DNA of 22,139 bases from Patescibacteria group bacterium (GCA_018818855.1 JAHIRI010000026.1:1-22139), one strand, 5' to 3'. Shown: positions 6,823 to 15,236, counted from the first letter of the stretch. Translations and numbers: made by a program. The notes: generated by a model from the sequence alone, not told the origin.

Positions 6823-8178
6823 ATGGCTTCACCTATTTATCAGGCGATCAAGCAAATTTGCGAAGAAAAAAATATTAAACCGGAATCGGTTATTGAAACA
6901 ATTGAGGCGGCGCTGGCGGCAGCTTACCGCAAGGATTTTGGTACAAAAAATCAGAATGTTAAAGTGGAATTTAATCCGGAATCCGGAGATTTTCGGGTTT
7001 TTGATGTGAAAATCGTGGTGGCCGATGAACTTGCCGAAAAATACGAAGAGGAAAAAAAAGAAAGAGAAGAGAGGATTAAAGAAGGTTTGCCCGAGGAAAA
7101 AAAAGAAAGAGAAGAAAGAGCCGAGGAAGCTCTAGGGGAAGAGGAATTAAAATTTAACCCCAAATTGAATTTAAGTCTTACTGAAGCACGAATCCTAAAA
7201 GCCGATGCCGATCTGGAGGAAGTTATCAAAACCGAGCTTGAAGTTCCTGGAGCTTTTGGCAGAATGGCCGCACAAACCGCGAAACAAGTAATCATTCAAA
7301 AATTAAGAGAAGCTGAGCGCGATACTTTATATAATGAATTCAAGGGAAGGGAAGGCGAACTTTTGCAAGGCACGGTCCAGCGAATAGAAGGAAGAATGGT
7401 TTTAGTTGATCTTGGCCATGTGACCGCGCTTCTCCCGCCTGAAGAACAGATTGAAAAAGAAAAATATAATCCCGGTTCGCGCATGAAATTTTATTTAAAA
7501 GAAGTGACCATGACGACCAAGGGGCCGCAGATTATTGTTTCTCGGGCGCATCCGGAAATTATTCGCAAACTTTTTACTTTTGAAATTCCGGAAGTGGCAA
7601 ATGATGTGGTAAAAATCAGAGCGATTGCCAGAGAGGCTGGATCTCGCTCTAAAATCGCGGTCTCAACCGAAGATGAAAATATTGATCCAATCGGTTCATG
7701 TATCGGCCAAAGAGGAACGCGCATCCAAACAATCATCAATGAATTAAGCGGCGAAAAGATAGATGTTATTCAATGGAGTGACGATATAAAAGAACTTATT
7801 GCAAATGCTCTTTCTCCGGCTAAAATTTCCAATATTGAAATTAATGAAGAAGAAAAATCTGCTTTTGTTGAAGTTAAAGCAGATCAGCTTTCTTTGGCGA
7901 TCGGACGCGGCGGACAAAATGTTCGTTTGGCTGCCAAGATGACTGGTTGGAAAATTAATATCGGTGGCGGCGAAGAGGTAGTTGAGGTAGACGCGGCTGA
8001 GCCGGGCAAAGAAGGGGAAGAAGCGAAAGCAGAAGATGAAACGAAGGTCGGGGAGGAAGTTGAGGAAGTTGAGGAAGTTGTTTCGGATAAAAATGTCGGA
8101 GAAGAAAAAGAAGAGATAAAAGAAGAGAAACCGGTCGAGAATGAAAAATTAGAAGAAGAGGAAAAACCGGCCGAGTAA
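6823..8178 (+). CDS. nusA: Transcription elongation/termination factor NusA
   Basis: 451 residues. The order is the RNAP-binding N-terminal domain (about 1-165), an S1 domain (about 178-245, GELLQGTVQRIEGRMVLVDLG), KH1 with the GSCIGQRG loop (291-298), KH2 with GRGGQN (361-366), and a very acidic low-complexity tail (about 385-451). It modulates pausing, intrinsic termination and antitermination on RNA polymerase. A highly charged insert at about residues 74-110 carries two copies of a 15-residue unit (KKEREER), encoded by a 45-bp tandem duplication. E. coli-type C-terminal AR domains are absent, as in many bacteria. The ATG has an A/T leader. Confidence 0.97.
   Translation: MASPIYQAIKQICEEKNIKPESVIETIEAALAAAYRKDFGTKNQNVKVEFNPESGDFRVFDVKIVVADELAEKYEEEKKEREERIKEGLPEEKKEREERAEEALGEEELKFNPKLNLSLTEARILKADADLEEVIKTELEVPGAFGRMAAQTAKQVIIQKLREAERDTLYNEFKGREGELLQGTVQRIEGRMVLVDLGHVTALLPPEEQIEKEKYNPGSRMKFYLKEVTMTTKGPQIIVSRAHPEIIRKLFTFEIPEVANDVVKIRAIAREAGSRSKIAVSTEDENIDPIGSCIGQRGTRIQTIINELSGEKIDVIQWSDDIKELIANALSPAKISNIEINEEEKSAFVEVKADQLSLAIGRGGQNVRLAAKMTGWKINIGGGEEVVEVDAAEPGKEGEEAKAEDETKVGEEVEEVEEVVSDKNVGEEKEEIKEEKPVENEKLEEEEKPAE
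7048..7115 (+). repeat. 45-bp-period tandem duplication inside nusA
   Basis: Bases 7048-7070 and 7093-7115 are identical over 23 bp and lie 45 bp (15 codons) apart, so the frame is kept. Each copy contains an eight-A run. The product is the repeated KKEREER segment in the N-terminal domain of NusA. Confidence 0.85.
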
Positions 8179-8227
8179 TGAGATGGAATAGCGGAGAAAT
8201 TATTTAATTAATTTAATATTTTATTTT

Positions 8228-8977
8228 GTGATTGCTCTCTTCAACACAATTTTTTATCAGCCACTTTTTAATTTATTGGTTTGGTTTTATAATGTCATCC
8301 CGGGCCATGATATTGGCCTCGCAATTGTGCTTTTGACAGTTCTGATAAAATTGATTCTTTACCCGTTTTCTCTGCAGGCTATCCGCGCTCAAAAATCGCT
8401 TGCCGAACTTCAACCGAAAATGGAGGAATTAAAAGTTAAATATAAAGATCAAAAGGAAGAAATGTCCAAGGCGATGATGGCGCTTTATAAAGAACATAAG
8501 GTAAATCCCTTGTCTTCTTGTTTTCCGGTCTTGATTCAACTTCCATTTTTAATCGCTGTTTATCAGGTTTTTATTCATGGTTTGAGCTCGCAAGGCCTGG
8601 AAAATCTTTATTCCTTCGTCGCCAACCCTGGTCACATCAACGCTATTTCCATGGGGTTTCTTGATCTTTCAAAGCCAAATATAATTTTGGCAATACTCGC
8701 CGGCGCGGCGCAGTTTTGGCAGACAAAAATGATGCCTAGAGCTAAACCTTCACAGAAAGTTCCTGGATCAAAAGATGAGGGCATGACCGCGATGATGAAT
8801 AAACAGATGTTATATTTTATGCCGGCTATCACGGTTTTTATCGGCGCGACTTTACCTGGCGGACTTACTTTCTATTGGTTTTTTACAACGCTCTTGACTG
8901 CCCTTCAGCAGTATTTTTATTTTAAAAAAAACAAGAAACAAAAAACTGACGGTAAACCGCTTGCGACAAGCAATTAG
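8228..8977 (+). CDS. yidC: YidC/Oxa1 family membrane protein insertase
   Basis: 249 residues, the short form without the large periplasmic P1 domain of proteobacterial YidC. Hydrophobic segments are seen near residues 30-50, 95-118, 145-163 and 195-230. The family blocks are LQPKMEELKVKYKDQKEEMSK (cytoplasmic coiled-coil hairpin) and NPLSSCFPVLIQLPFLIAVY. K41 in the first core helix occupies the place of the conserved hydrophilic-groove arginine. It inserts proteins into the cytoplasmic membrane alone or with Sec. The start is GTG; the next in-frame ATGs would delete the conserved QPLFNLLVWFY N terminus. It is 49 nt after nusA, so probably cotranscribed. Confidence 0.93.
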   Translation: MIALFNTIFYQPLFNLLVWFYNVIPGHDIGLAIVLLTVLIKLILYPFSLQAIRAQKSLAELQPKMEELKVKYKDQKEEMSKAMMALYKEHKVNPLSSCFPVLIQLPFLIAVYQVFIHGLSSQGLENLYSFVANPGHINAISMGFLDLSKPNIILAILAGAAQFWQTKMMPRAKPSQKVPGSKDEGMTAMMNKQMLYFMPAITVFIGATLPGGLTFYWFFTTLLTALQQYFYFKKNKKQKTDGKPLATSN

Positions 8978-9018
8978 CCGTAAGCCATGGATGGGGGGGC
9001 GAATTTTAACTGGTAGTT

Positions 9019-9363
9019 ATGTATATAAATTATAAAAATTTGATTGGCCTGCCGGTTCAAACCAAAAGTGGTTTGCTTTTGGGAAAGATTAAAAGTTTTG
9101 AAATTGAGAGTGATAGCCAGAACATTTTGAAATATTTTATAAAGAGTAGAAATTTAATTAGTAAATTATTGTCAGAGGAAGTTGAAGAAATAATAATTAG
9201 CAGAAATCAAGTAATCTCTTTGGATGAAGAGAAGATGATTGTTGACGATGCTTCAATCAAAGAGCTCGGCGGTGCCGGCGTATTTGGGAGAACGGAGAAG
9301 GGCGCACCGGCGCTTGGAAGCCGTTTAAGTATTTCGAAAATCGATGGAGAATGTTCAAAATAA
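9019..9363 (+). CDS. PRC-barrel domain protein
   Basis: 114 residues. The first 80 or so match the PRC-barrel pattern: NLIGLPVQTKSGLLLGKIKSFEIE, a variable strand region, then VEEIIISRNQVISLDEEKMIVDD. These small beta barrels occur alone in CPR and in RimM and photosystem proteins, and usually mediate protein or RNA contacts. The tail (about 85-114) is glycine-rich and probably flexible. Its last 20 nt overlap the next gene in another frame, which suggests translational coupling. Specific function is unknown. Confidence 0.8.
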   Translation: MYINYKNLIGLPVQTKSGLLLGKIKSFEIESDSQNILKYFIKSRNLISKLLSEEVEEIIISRNQVISLDEEKMIVDDASIKELGGAGVFGRTEKGAPALGSRLSISKIDGECSK

Positions 9364-10300
9364 TTTGGAAAAATCCATTTTGGCCACCCTTGTCTATTTT
9401 GATATTTTTGATTACCCCCTGACAGCTCCGGAAATCTGGAAGTGGCTTTATTTGGAAGAAGCAAAAAATAGTTTGCCGACCATCGGTGAAATTTTACAAA
9501 TTTTTGAAGATAGCGATAAAATAAAATCTCTGGTAAGTTCTCGCCGGGGATTTTATTTTCTAAAAAATCGCGAGGGGCTCGTAGAGATTCGCGAGTCGAG
9601 ATATGTTTTGGCTTTTAAAAAAATGAAGAGGGCAAAACGCATTGCCAATTTTTTAAAATTCATTCCCGGAATAGAAATGGTCGCACTTTGCAACAGCCTT
9701 GCTTGGGCTAATGCCAGGGAAGAAAGCGATATAGATTTTTTTATTGTGACGGCGCCAAATAAAATTTGGACAGCCCGTTTTTGGTCGGCGGGGTTTTTAA
9801 AAATTTTTGGTTTGCGCCCGAGCAAAAAAAATAATAAAGATAAAATTTGTTTAAGTTTTTTTACTGATGAAGATTCCCTAAATTTAGAGCCGCTCGCGAT
9901 TAGTAAAGCTGACATTTACTTAATTTATTGGATTACGCAACTTCATCCGCTCTTTGATCGCGGTGGCGTATACGACAAATTTTGGCAGGCCAACGCCTGG
10001 ATCAAAAAGTTTTTACCCAATATTTTTTCGAGAGGCGTGGATGAAAAAGAAAATACAGTGTTTTCGGCCGGTACGGCCACAGCCGGACTTTTAGAAAAAT
10101 TTTTTCGTTGGTTTCAAATAAAAATGATGCCGAAGAATTTAAGAGAAATGGCTAATTGTGACAGTCGGGTTATAATCACTGATAAAATTTTGAAATTCCA
10201 CGCCAACGACCGGCGGGAGGAATATAAAAAAAGGTGGGAAGAAAAAATAGCCAAATTGTTTTCGCCAAAAGCGGACCCGTCCTTGGCGGAAAATAGTTAA
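9344..10300 (+). CDS. Winged-helix plus nucleotidyltransferase-fold protein
   Basis: 318 residues. The N-terminal part (about 7-75) looks like a winged-helix domain: ILATLVYFDIFDYPLTAPEIWKWL, then a GFYFLKNR wing. A nucleotidyltransferase-like segment follows, VALCNSLAWANAREESDIDFFIV (113-135), with the D-I-D pair at 129-131. The usual hG[GS] before the acidic pair reads C116-N117-S118, a departure from consensus. The remainder is helical with basic patches. Such proteins are common in CPR genomes; the substrate is unknown. The start overlaps the PRC-barrel gene by 20 nt, and the membrane ligase gene begins 6 nt after the stop. Confidence 0.7.
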   Translation: MENVQNNLEKSILATLVYFDIFDYPLTAPEIWKWLYLEEAKNSLPTIGEILQIFEDSDKIKSLVSSRRGFYFLKNREGLVEIRESRYVLAFKKMKRAKRIANFLKFIPGIEMVALCNSLAWANAREESDIDFFIVTAPNKIWTARFWSAGFLKIFGLRPSKKNNKDKICLSFFTDEDSLNLEPLAISKADIYLIYWITQLHPLFDRGGVYDKFWQANAWIKKFLPNIFSRGVDEKENTVFSAGTATAGLLEKFFRWFQIKMMPKNLREMANCDSRVIITDKILKFHANDRREEYKKRWEEKIAKLFSPKADPSLAENS

Positions 10301-10306
10301 ATAGTT

Positions 10307-11605
10307 ATGAAAATATTGGAAAAAATAATTGAATGGGGAATATATTTGTTTGTTTTTCTTCTGCCATGGCAAACAAGGTTAATTTTGCGCGAAGGAAATC
10401 TAAACGGTTATTGGGAATACGGAACAATCGGTATTTATGCCACGGAAATTTTGTTATGGGCGATACTTTTGCTAGCCGTAATTTGGTGGGCGATAAATAA
10501 AATAAAAATATCAAATAAGGTTCAACGTCCAAAGTCCAAAATTGTTTTTGTGTTTTTAAGTCTTTTTGTGGTTTGGGCGTTAGTTTCTATTTTTTGGTCA
10601 GATTCAAAATTTTTGGCGTTTTATATTTGGCATTGGTTTGCGGAAGCAGTGGGATTATTTTTAGTTTTGCGAACCGTGAAATTTAATGCAACAAAATTGA
10701 TGTGGGCGTTTGTGTTTTCGGCCGTGCTTCAGGCCGGATTTGGTCTTTGGCAATTTTTATCTCAAACAACTTTTTCTTCCAAATGGCTCGGAATGGCGAT
10801 GCACGATCCGGCGGTTCCCGGCACGTTTGTTGTGGAAACCGCGCTTCGGAGATGGCTCCGCGCTTATGGCGCCCTTCCGCACCCAAATATGCTGGCGGGT
10901 TTTTTGGCGGCGGCAATGTTTTTTGTAATTTGGCTTTATCAAAAAATGGAGTATGGTTTTAGAAAACTTTTGCTTCCGGCAATTTTTGTAATTTTATCTC
11001 TCGGACTTTTCACTACTTTTTCCAAAAGTGTTATTTTGAGTTTTTTTGCCGGTGCGATTTTATGGCTGGCCGCCTTTTTTATTTTTAAAAAATCAAAAGA
11101 AAAAAGTACTTTACTGAAATTTATTCTAATTTTTTTAGTAATCGGCGCAATTTTTTCCGCAATTTTTTGGGAACCAGTAGAGACAAGAATTCTCGGTGCG
11201 GAAAGATTGGAGATAAAATCAACAACAGAACGGCTCAGTTATTTTTCCGAAGCCTGGCAGCTGATAAAAAAACACCCGCTGACTGGCGTTGGCCTTGGTA
11301 ATTATACTCTAGCAGTGCATAATGAAATCAACCCAAATTTGCAATCTTGGGATTACCAACCAGTACACAATATTTATTTGCTAATTTTGGCAGAGCTTGG
11401 AATTATCGGTTTTATTTTATGGTTGGTGTTGATGTTTTTTATCATTAAAAAATTACCTGCTATCTATTATCCGCTAATTGGCGTTTTTTTAATGGTTGGC
11501 CTTTTTGATCACTATCTCTGGACACTTTATTTTGGCGTTCTGTTATTTTGGTTGATTTTTAGTATGGGCCAAAAATCCCTTGACAATTCTTTTGACAAGG
11601 CATAA
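10307..11605 (+). CDS. O-antigen ligase / Wzy-like polytopic membrane protein
   Basis: 432 residues with about eleven hydrophobic segments. Between roughly residues 285 and 355 is a large non-membrane loop carrying HPLTGVGLGNY (from residue 323) and the PVHNIYLLILAELGIIGF block, the signature of the Wzy_C/O-antigen ligase family. Members join oligosaccharides to lipid A core, lipid or protein acceptors at the outer face of the cytoplasmic membrane, or polymerise repeat units. In an organism without a clear LPS pathway, the likely substrates are cell-surface glycans or glycoproteins. The last codons contain the -35 and -10 elements of the groES promoters. Confidence 0.88.
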   Translation: MKILEKIIEWGIYLFVFLLPWQTRLILREGNLNGYWEYGTIGIYATEILLWAILLLAVIWWAINKIKISNKVQRPKSKIVFVFLSLFVVWALVSIFWSDSKFLAFYIWHWFAEAVGLFLVLRTVKFNATKLMWAFVFSAVLQAGFGLWQFLSQTTFSSKWLGMAMHDPAVPGTFVVETALRRWLRAYGALPHPNMLAGFLAAAMFFVIWLYQKMEYGFRKLLLPAIFVILSLGLFTTFSKSVILSFFAGAILWLAAFFIFKKSKEKSTLLKFILIFLVIGAIFSAIFWEPVETRILGAERLEIKSTTERLSYFSEAWQLIKKHPLTGVGLGNYTLAVHNEINPNLQSWDYQPVHNIYLLILAELGIIGFILWLVLMFFIIKKLPAIYYPLIGVFLMVGLFDHYLWTLYFGVLLFWLIFSMGQKSLDNSFDKA

Positions 11606-11608
11606 GAT
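11580..11608 (+). promoter_or_regulatory. Consensus promoter P1 for groES-groEL
   Basis: TTGACA (11580-11585), a 17-bp spacer and TAAGAT (11603-11608). It is embedded in the last codons and stop codon of the upstream ligase gene. It is one of a pair of consensus-like promoters offset by 12 bp. Confidence 0.65.
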
Positions 11609-11620
11609 ATAACATAAAAT
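11592..11620 (+). promoter_or_regulatory. Consensus promoter P2 for groES-groEL
   Basis: TTGACA (11592-11597), a 17-bp spacer and TAAAAT (11615-11620), overlapping P1. It is the better of the two hexamer pairs. The predicted start is near 11627, just before a hairpin with a T tract. No CIRCE operator (TTAGCACTC-N9-GAGTGCTAA) is present. Confidence 0.7.
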
Positions 11621-11631
11621 AGTATGATGAA

Positions 11632-11654
11632 ACAGACAAGATAGTCTGCTTTTT
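11632..11654 (+). terminator. Hairpin with T tract in the groES leader
   Basis: CAGAC (11632-11636) and GTCTG (11644-11648) form a short stem with a 7-nt loop, followed by CTTTTT. It resembles a weak intrinsic terminator. Because the P1/P2 start points fall before it, it could act as an attenuator for groESL or simply end the upstream transcript. Confidence 0.45.
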
Positions 11655-11687
11655 AGCTCTAAAATTAATATTAAAAGACGGGTACCA

Positions 11688-11758
11688 ACTCCGTGTTGAC
11701 TGCGCTCGCTCGGAAGTGAAAATAAAATTTTCATTTCTCTCGCTCGCTTGTCAATAAA
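11688..11758 (+). repeat. Interspersed repeat, family 1, copy A
   Basis: A 71-bp element with CGCTCGCTCGG near one end, TCTCGCTCGCT near the other, and a palindromic centre (GAAAATAAAATTTTC). The reverse complement of 18045-18114 matches it at about 60 of 71 aligned positions by eye, including a 22-bp identical block. It occupies the groES leader and ends 7 nt before the ATG. Confidence 0.8.
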
Positions 11759-11765
11759 GAAAAAT

Positions 11766-12053
11766 ATGAACATCAAACCATTGGGCGATAGAGTGATTAT
11801 AAAACCAATCGCCGAAGACATTACTACAAAATCAGGCATTGTTTTGCCGGAGACCGTGGAAAAAGAAAAGGCCGAAAAAGGAGAGGTCCTGGCCGCGGGT
11901 CCTGGCCGTATGCTTGATAATGGCGCACTTGCGGCGATGTCAGTTAAAGTTGGTGATAAAGTGATGTTTAAAAAATATAGCCCGGATGAGATAAAAATTG
12001 ATGGCGAAGAACTTTTAGTTATTTCTGAGTCGGATATTTTGGCAATAATTTAA
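11766..12053 (+). CDS. groES: Co-chaperonin GroES
   Basis: 95 residues, normal for GroES. The sequence begins MNIKPLGDRVIIKPI and contains the mobile loop region around SGIVLPETVEKEK, then GEVLAAGPG, KVGDKVMFKKY and a C-terminal VISESDILAII. It forms the heptameric lid that closes the GroEL folding chamber. The ATG at 11766 is chosen over an upstream in-frame TTG at 11748, because that TTG lies within the interspersed repeat and would add six non-conserved residues. It is 23 nt before groEL. Confidence 0.97.
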   Translation: MNIKPLGDRVIIKPIAEDITTKSGIVLPETVEKEKAEKGEVLAAGPGRMLDNGALAAMSVKVGDKVMFKKYSPDEIKIDGEELLVISESDILAII

Positions 12054-12076
12054 AATAAAAATTAAACTTAAATATT

Positions 12077-13699
12077 ATGGCGAAACAAATATTATTTAAT
12101 GAAAAAGCACGCCAGGCCTTGAAGCGAGGCGTGGATAAATTGGCCGACGCCGTGAGAGTGACGCTTGGTCCGCGCGGCAAAAATGTTGTTTTGGATAAAG
12201 GTTTTGGTACGCCACAAATCGTAAATGATGGCGTGACTATTGCCAAAGAAATTGAGCTAGAAGACAGGTTTGAAAATATTGGCGCGGAGCTCGTAAAAGA
12301 AGTGGCTTCAAAAACTAATGACGTGGCCGGTGACGGAACTACAACCGCCACGGTTTTGGCGCAAGCTATTGTTGCCGAAGGATTTAAAAACGTGGCCGCC
12401 GGCGCCAACCCGACTTTGATTAAATCGGGAATTGAAAAAGGAGTGAAGGCGATTGTGGAAGAATTACAAAGAATGAAGCAGGATATTTCTACCAAAGAAG
12501 AGCGGCAGCAAGTCGCTTCCATTTCCGCGAATGATCCGGAGATTGGGCGAGTGATTGCCGAGGCCATGGAAGAAGTTGGGCCAGAAGGTGTGATCACTGT
12601 TGAAGAATCACAAACTTTTGGAATGCAAAAAGAAATTGTGGAAGGAATGCAATTTGACAGAGGGCTGATTTCTTCTTATATGATTACGAATGCTGAAAGA
12701 ATGGAAGCGGTTTACGAAGATCCCTACATTTTGGTTACTGACAAAAAAATTTCCGCGCTTAGCGATATTTTGCCGTTGCTCGAAAAATTGGCGCAGAGCG
12801 GACGGAAAGAGTTGGTAATTATTGCCGACGAAGTTGACGGTGAAGCCTTGGCTACACTTGTTGTTAATAAACTTCGCGGAACTTTTAATACACTTGCCAT
12901 TAAAGCTCCGGGATTTGGTGATAGACGAAAAGAAATGTTGGAAGACATTGCCGCCTTGACTGGAGGAAAAGTAATTACTGAAGACTTGGGCTTAAAAATT
13001 GAAAACACAGAAATCGCCGATCTTGGCCAAGCCAGACGCGTGGTCGCGACAAAAGAAAATACAACAATTGTGGAAGGCAAAGGCGATGAAGAAAAAATTA
13101 AAGCCCGCGTTGCTCAAATCAAAAAAGAAATTGAAGCAACTGAATCTGAATTTGATAAAGAAAAATTACAAGAAAGATTGGCAAAATTATCCGGCGGCGT
13201 AGCGGTTTTAAAAGTCGGTGCCGCGACAGAAACGGAAATTAAAGAAAAGAAATTAAGAATTGAAGACGCACTTGCCGCAACCAAAGCCGCGGTGGCGGAA
13301 GGAATTGTGGTGGGCGGCGGCGTGGCTCTGCTTCGCGCTTCCAGAGTTTTGGATGGAGTAAAAACTGAAGGCGAAGAAGAAATCGGCGTTGATATTTTAC
13401 GCCGGGCAATGCTTGAACCTGTTCGCCAGATTGCCAATAATGCCGGAAAGAACGGCGATGTGGTTGTTGAAGAAGTGAAACGCCAACCGGGAAATTATGG
13501 ATATAATGCTGTGGCTGATAAATACGAGGATTTGGTTGAGGCAGGCATTATTGATCCGACCAAAGTGACGCGTACCGCGCTCCAAAACGCGGCCTCTATC
13601 GCGGCCATGCTTTTAACAACCGAAGTAGTCGTCACTGATTTGCCAACAAAAAGAGAAGAGCACAATCACGGTGGTATGGGCGGGGGAATGGAATATTAA
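12077..13699 (+). CDS. groEL: Chaperonin GroEL
   Basis: 540 residues, full length for GroEL. Visible blocks are the nucleotide-binding VTLGPRGKNVVLDKG and GDGTTTATVL (D86 in the catalytic region), the apical domain (SYMITNAERMEAVYEDPYILVTDKKIS), the ATP-pocket GIVVGGGVALLRA, and a C-terminal GGMGGGMEY tail of the GGM type. It forms the double-ring ATP-driven folding machine with GroES. It is cotranscribed with groES and followed by a strong intrinsic terminator 26 nt after the stop. Confidence 0.98.
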   Translation: MAKQILFNEKARQALKRGVDKLADAVRVTLGPRGKNVVLDKGFGTPQIVNDGVTIAKEIELEDRFENIGAELVKEVASKTNDVAGDGTTTATVLAQAIVAEGFKNVAAGANPTLIKSGIEKGVKAIVEELQRMKQDISTKEERQQVASISANDPEIGRVIAEAMEEVGPEGVITVEESQTFGMQKEIVEGMQFDRGLISSYMITNAERMEAVYEDPYILVTDKKISALSDILPLLEKLAQSGRKELVIIADEVDGEALATLVVNKLRGTFNTLAIKAPGFGDRRKEMLEDIAALTGGKVITEDLGLKIENTEIADLGQARRVVATKENTTIVEGKGDEEKIKARVAQIKKEIEATESEFDKEKLQERLAKLSGGVAVLKVGAATETEIKEKKLRIEDALAATKAAVAEGIVVGGGVALLRASRVLDGVKTEGEEEIGVDILRRAMLEPVRQIANNAGKNGDVVVEEVKRQPGNYGYNAVADKYEDLVEAGIIDPTKVTRTALQNAASIAAMLLTTEVVVTDLPTKREEHNHGGMGGGMEY

Positions 13700-13725
13700 A
13701 AATTGAGAAGTAGAAATTGTAGATT

Positions 13726-13753
13726 AAAAGTCGGGGCAGCCCCCGGCTTTTTT
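13726..13753 (+). terminator. Intrinsic terminator of groES-groEL
   Basis: AAAAGTCGGGG (13726-13736), a CAG loop and CCCCGGCTTTTTT: a GC-rich stem of about 7 bp extended by A-T pairs and directly followed by the T run. It is a textbook bidirectional-looking terminator; only plus-strand genes flank it. Confidence 0.9.
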
Positions 13754-13767
13754 GTATGTTAAATTTA

Positions 13768-13776
13768 TGTTATAAT
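13768..13776 (+). promoter_or_regulatory. Extended -10 promoter for pyk-ppsA
   Basis: TGTTATAAT matches the extended -10 form (TG-N-TATAAT) exactly, about 30 nt before the pyk ATG. The -35 position at 17 bp upstream falls in the T run of the groEL terminator and has no good hexamer. That is consistent with an extended -10 promoter not needing one. Confidence 0.65.
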
Positions 13777-13805
13777 AATCTTGCTTAATCTTTGTGTAAT
13801 ATTTT

Positions 13806-15236
13806 ATGTTGAAACGCACAAAAATAGTTTGTACCATTGGTCCAGTTTCGGAAAAACCGTCTATCTTAAAAAAAATGATAAAAGCCGGCATGAATGTGGC
13901 CAGGCTTAACTTTTCCCATGGAACGCACGCTTGGCACGGGAAAGTTATAAAAATTATCAGAAAAATTTCCGAAGAAATCGGTCAGCCGATTGGCATTATT
14001 GCTGATTTGCAGGGGCCGCGCATCAGGGTTGGAGAGCTTCCGGAGGCTGGAGTAAAACTTATTCCTAAAAATAAAATTACTCTGACAACTGGTCGGGAAA
14101 AAAATAAAGAAAAAATTCCGGTTACCTACGAAAATTTACATAAAGACTTATCTTCCGGGGATCGCATTCTTCTTGATGAAGGTTTGTTGGAATTAAAAGT
14201 TTTAAAAATTTCCGGCCGAGATATTTTGTGCGAGGTATCAGTCGGCGGAGTTTTAACCTCTCATAAAGGAATTAATCTTCCTGACTCGTCAGTCAGTATT
14301 CCGCCACTCACGGAAAAAGATAAAGAAGACCTTAAATTAGCGATTCAGGAAGGAGTTGATTGGGTTGCCCTTTCTTTTGTTTCCCGCGCTTCGGAAATTT
14401 ATGATTTAAGATATTTAATTCGTGCTTTAGAAAAAAAATTAAAAATATCCAAAGGCCCGCCGATTAGAATTATCGCTAAAATAGAAAAACATGAGGCAGT
14501 AAAAAATTTGGGTGAAATCTTGGAAGCAGTGGATGGAATTATGATTGCTCGCGGAGATTTGGGCATTGAAACTCCGCCCGAGGATGTACCTCTCTGGCAG
14601 AAAAAAATTATTGATAAATGTTTAGCGGCGGCAAAACCAGTAATTGTCGCAACTCAGATGCTTGATTCCATGATTAGAAAACCGCGGCCGACGCGCGCCG
14701 AAGTCTCGGACGTCGCGAACGCCGTGATTGACCATACTGATGCAGTGATGCTTTCCGGAGAAACGGCGAGTGGACTTTATCCGGTTGAATCAGTAGAAAT
14801 GATGGCAAAAATCATCAGAGAAACGGAAAAATCAACTTATGATGATTTGGTTATGGCAGGTATTGTAAAAAATATAAAAATTGACGATGCCGTGAGCCAA
14901 GTGGCTAAAATTTTATCAAATACAGTTGAGGCCAAAGCAATTTTAGCGGCGTCTCTTTCCGGTTATGCCGGTCGCATCGTTGCCCGTTATCGGCCGGAAT
15001 TGCCGATTCTTGTTACTTCCGACAGCACGCGCGTACAACGCCAGCTAACTTTGTCTTGGGGAGTTGTTCCTTTTGTTTTGCCCTCTTGTCGTTCAGTAGA
15101 AGAATTAGTAGATCGTTCCATTGGCTATATTAAAAAAAATAAATTTATGGTGTCGGGGGATAAAATAATTATTCTTGCCGGCGAACCAGTCGGTCGTTCG
15201 GGCAATATCAATTTGATTGAAATCAAAGAAATATAA
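13806..15236 (+). CDS. pyk: Pyruvate kinase
   Basis: 476 residues, normal for bacterial pyruvate kinase. It has TKIVCTIGP and NVARLNFSHG at the N terminus, ADLQGPRIRVG leading into the B domain, the active-site signature IIAKIEKHEAVKN with catalytic lysine near K225, ARGDLGIE for Mg/PEP binding, and ATQMLDSM. A C-terminal allosteric-type domain follows (ILAASLSGYAGRIVARYRPELPILV). It transfers phosphate from PEP to ADP, giving pyruvate and ATP. The ATG follows TAATATTTT with no Shine-Dalgarno. The stop is 4 nt before the ppsA ATG, pairing opposite reactions in one operon. Confidence 0.97.
   Translation: MLKRTKIVCTIGPVSEKPSILKKMIKAGMNVARLNFSHGTHAWHGKVIKIIRKISEEIGQPIGIIADLQGPRIRVGELPEAGVKLIPKNKITLTTGREKNKEKIPVTYENLHKDLSSGDRILLDEGLLELKVLKISGRDILCEVSVGGVLTSHKGINLPDSSVSIPPLTEKDKEDLKLAIQEGVDWVALSFVSRASEIYDLRYLIRALEKKLKISKGPPIRIIAKIEKHEAVKNLGEILEAVDGIMIARGDLGIETPPEDVPLWQKKIIDKCLAAAKPVIVATQMLDSMIRKPRPTRAEVSDVANAVIDHTDAVMLSGETASGLYPVESVEMMAKIIRETEKSTYDDLVMAGIVKNIKIDDAVSQVAKILSNTVEAKAILAASLSGYAGRIVARYRPELPILVTSDSTRVQRQLTLSWGVVPFVLPSCRSVEELVDRSIGYIKKNKFMVSGDKIIILAGEPVGRSGNINLIEIKEI

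Noticed and set aside
11696..11728. Third promoter before groES (TTGACT with TAAAAT)
   Set aside because: The spacing is 21 bp, and the -35-like hexamer is not conserved in repeat copy B.
11632..11760. CIRCE operator upstream of groES
   Set aside because: No TTAGCACTC-N9-GAGTGCTAA or near match is present; the palindromes there are a short terminator-like stem and the family 1 repeat.
11748..11765. TTG start extending GroES by six residues
   Set aside because: The extension lies inside an interspersed repeat and is not part of the GroES family; the ATG at 11766 gives the standard MNIKPLGDRV start.
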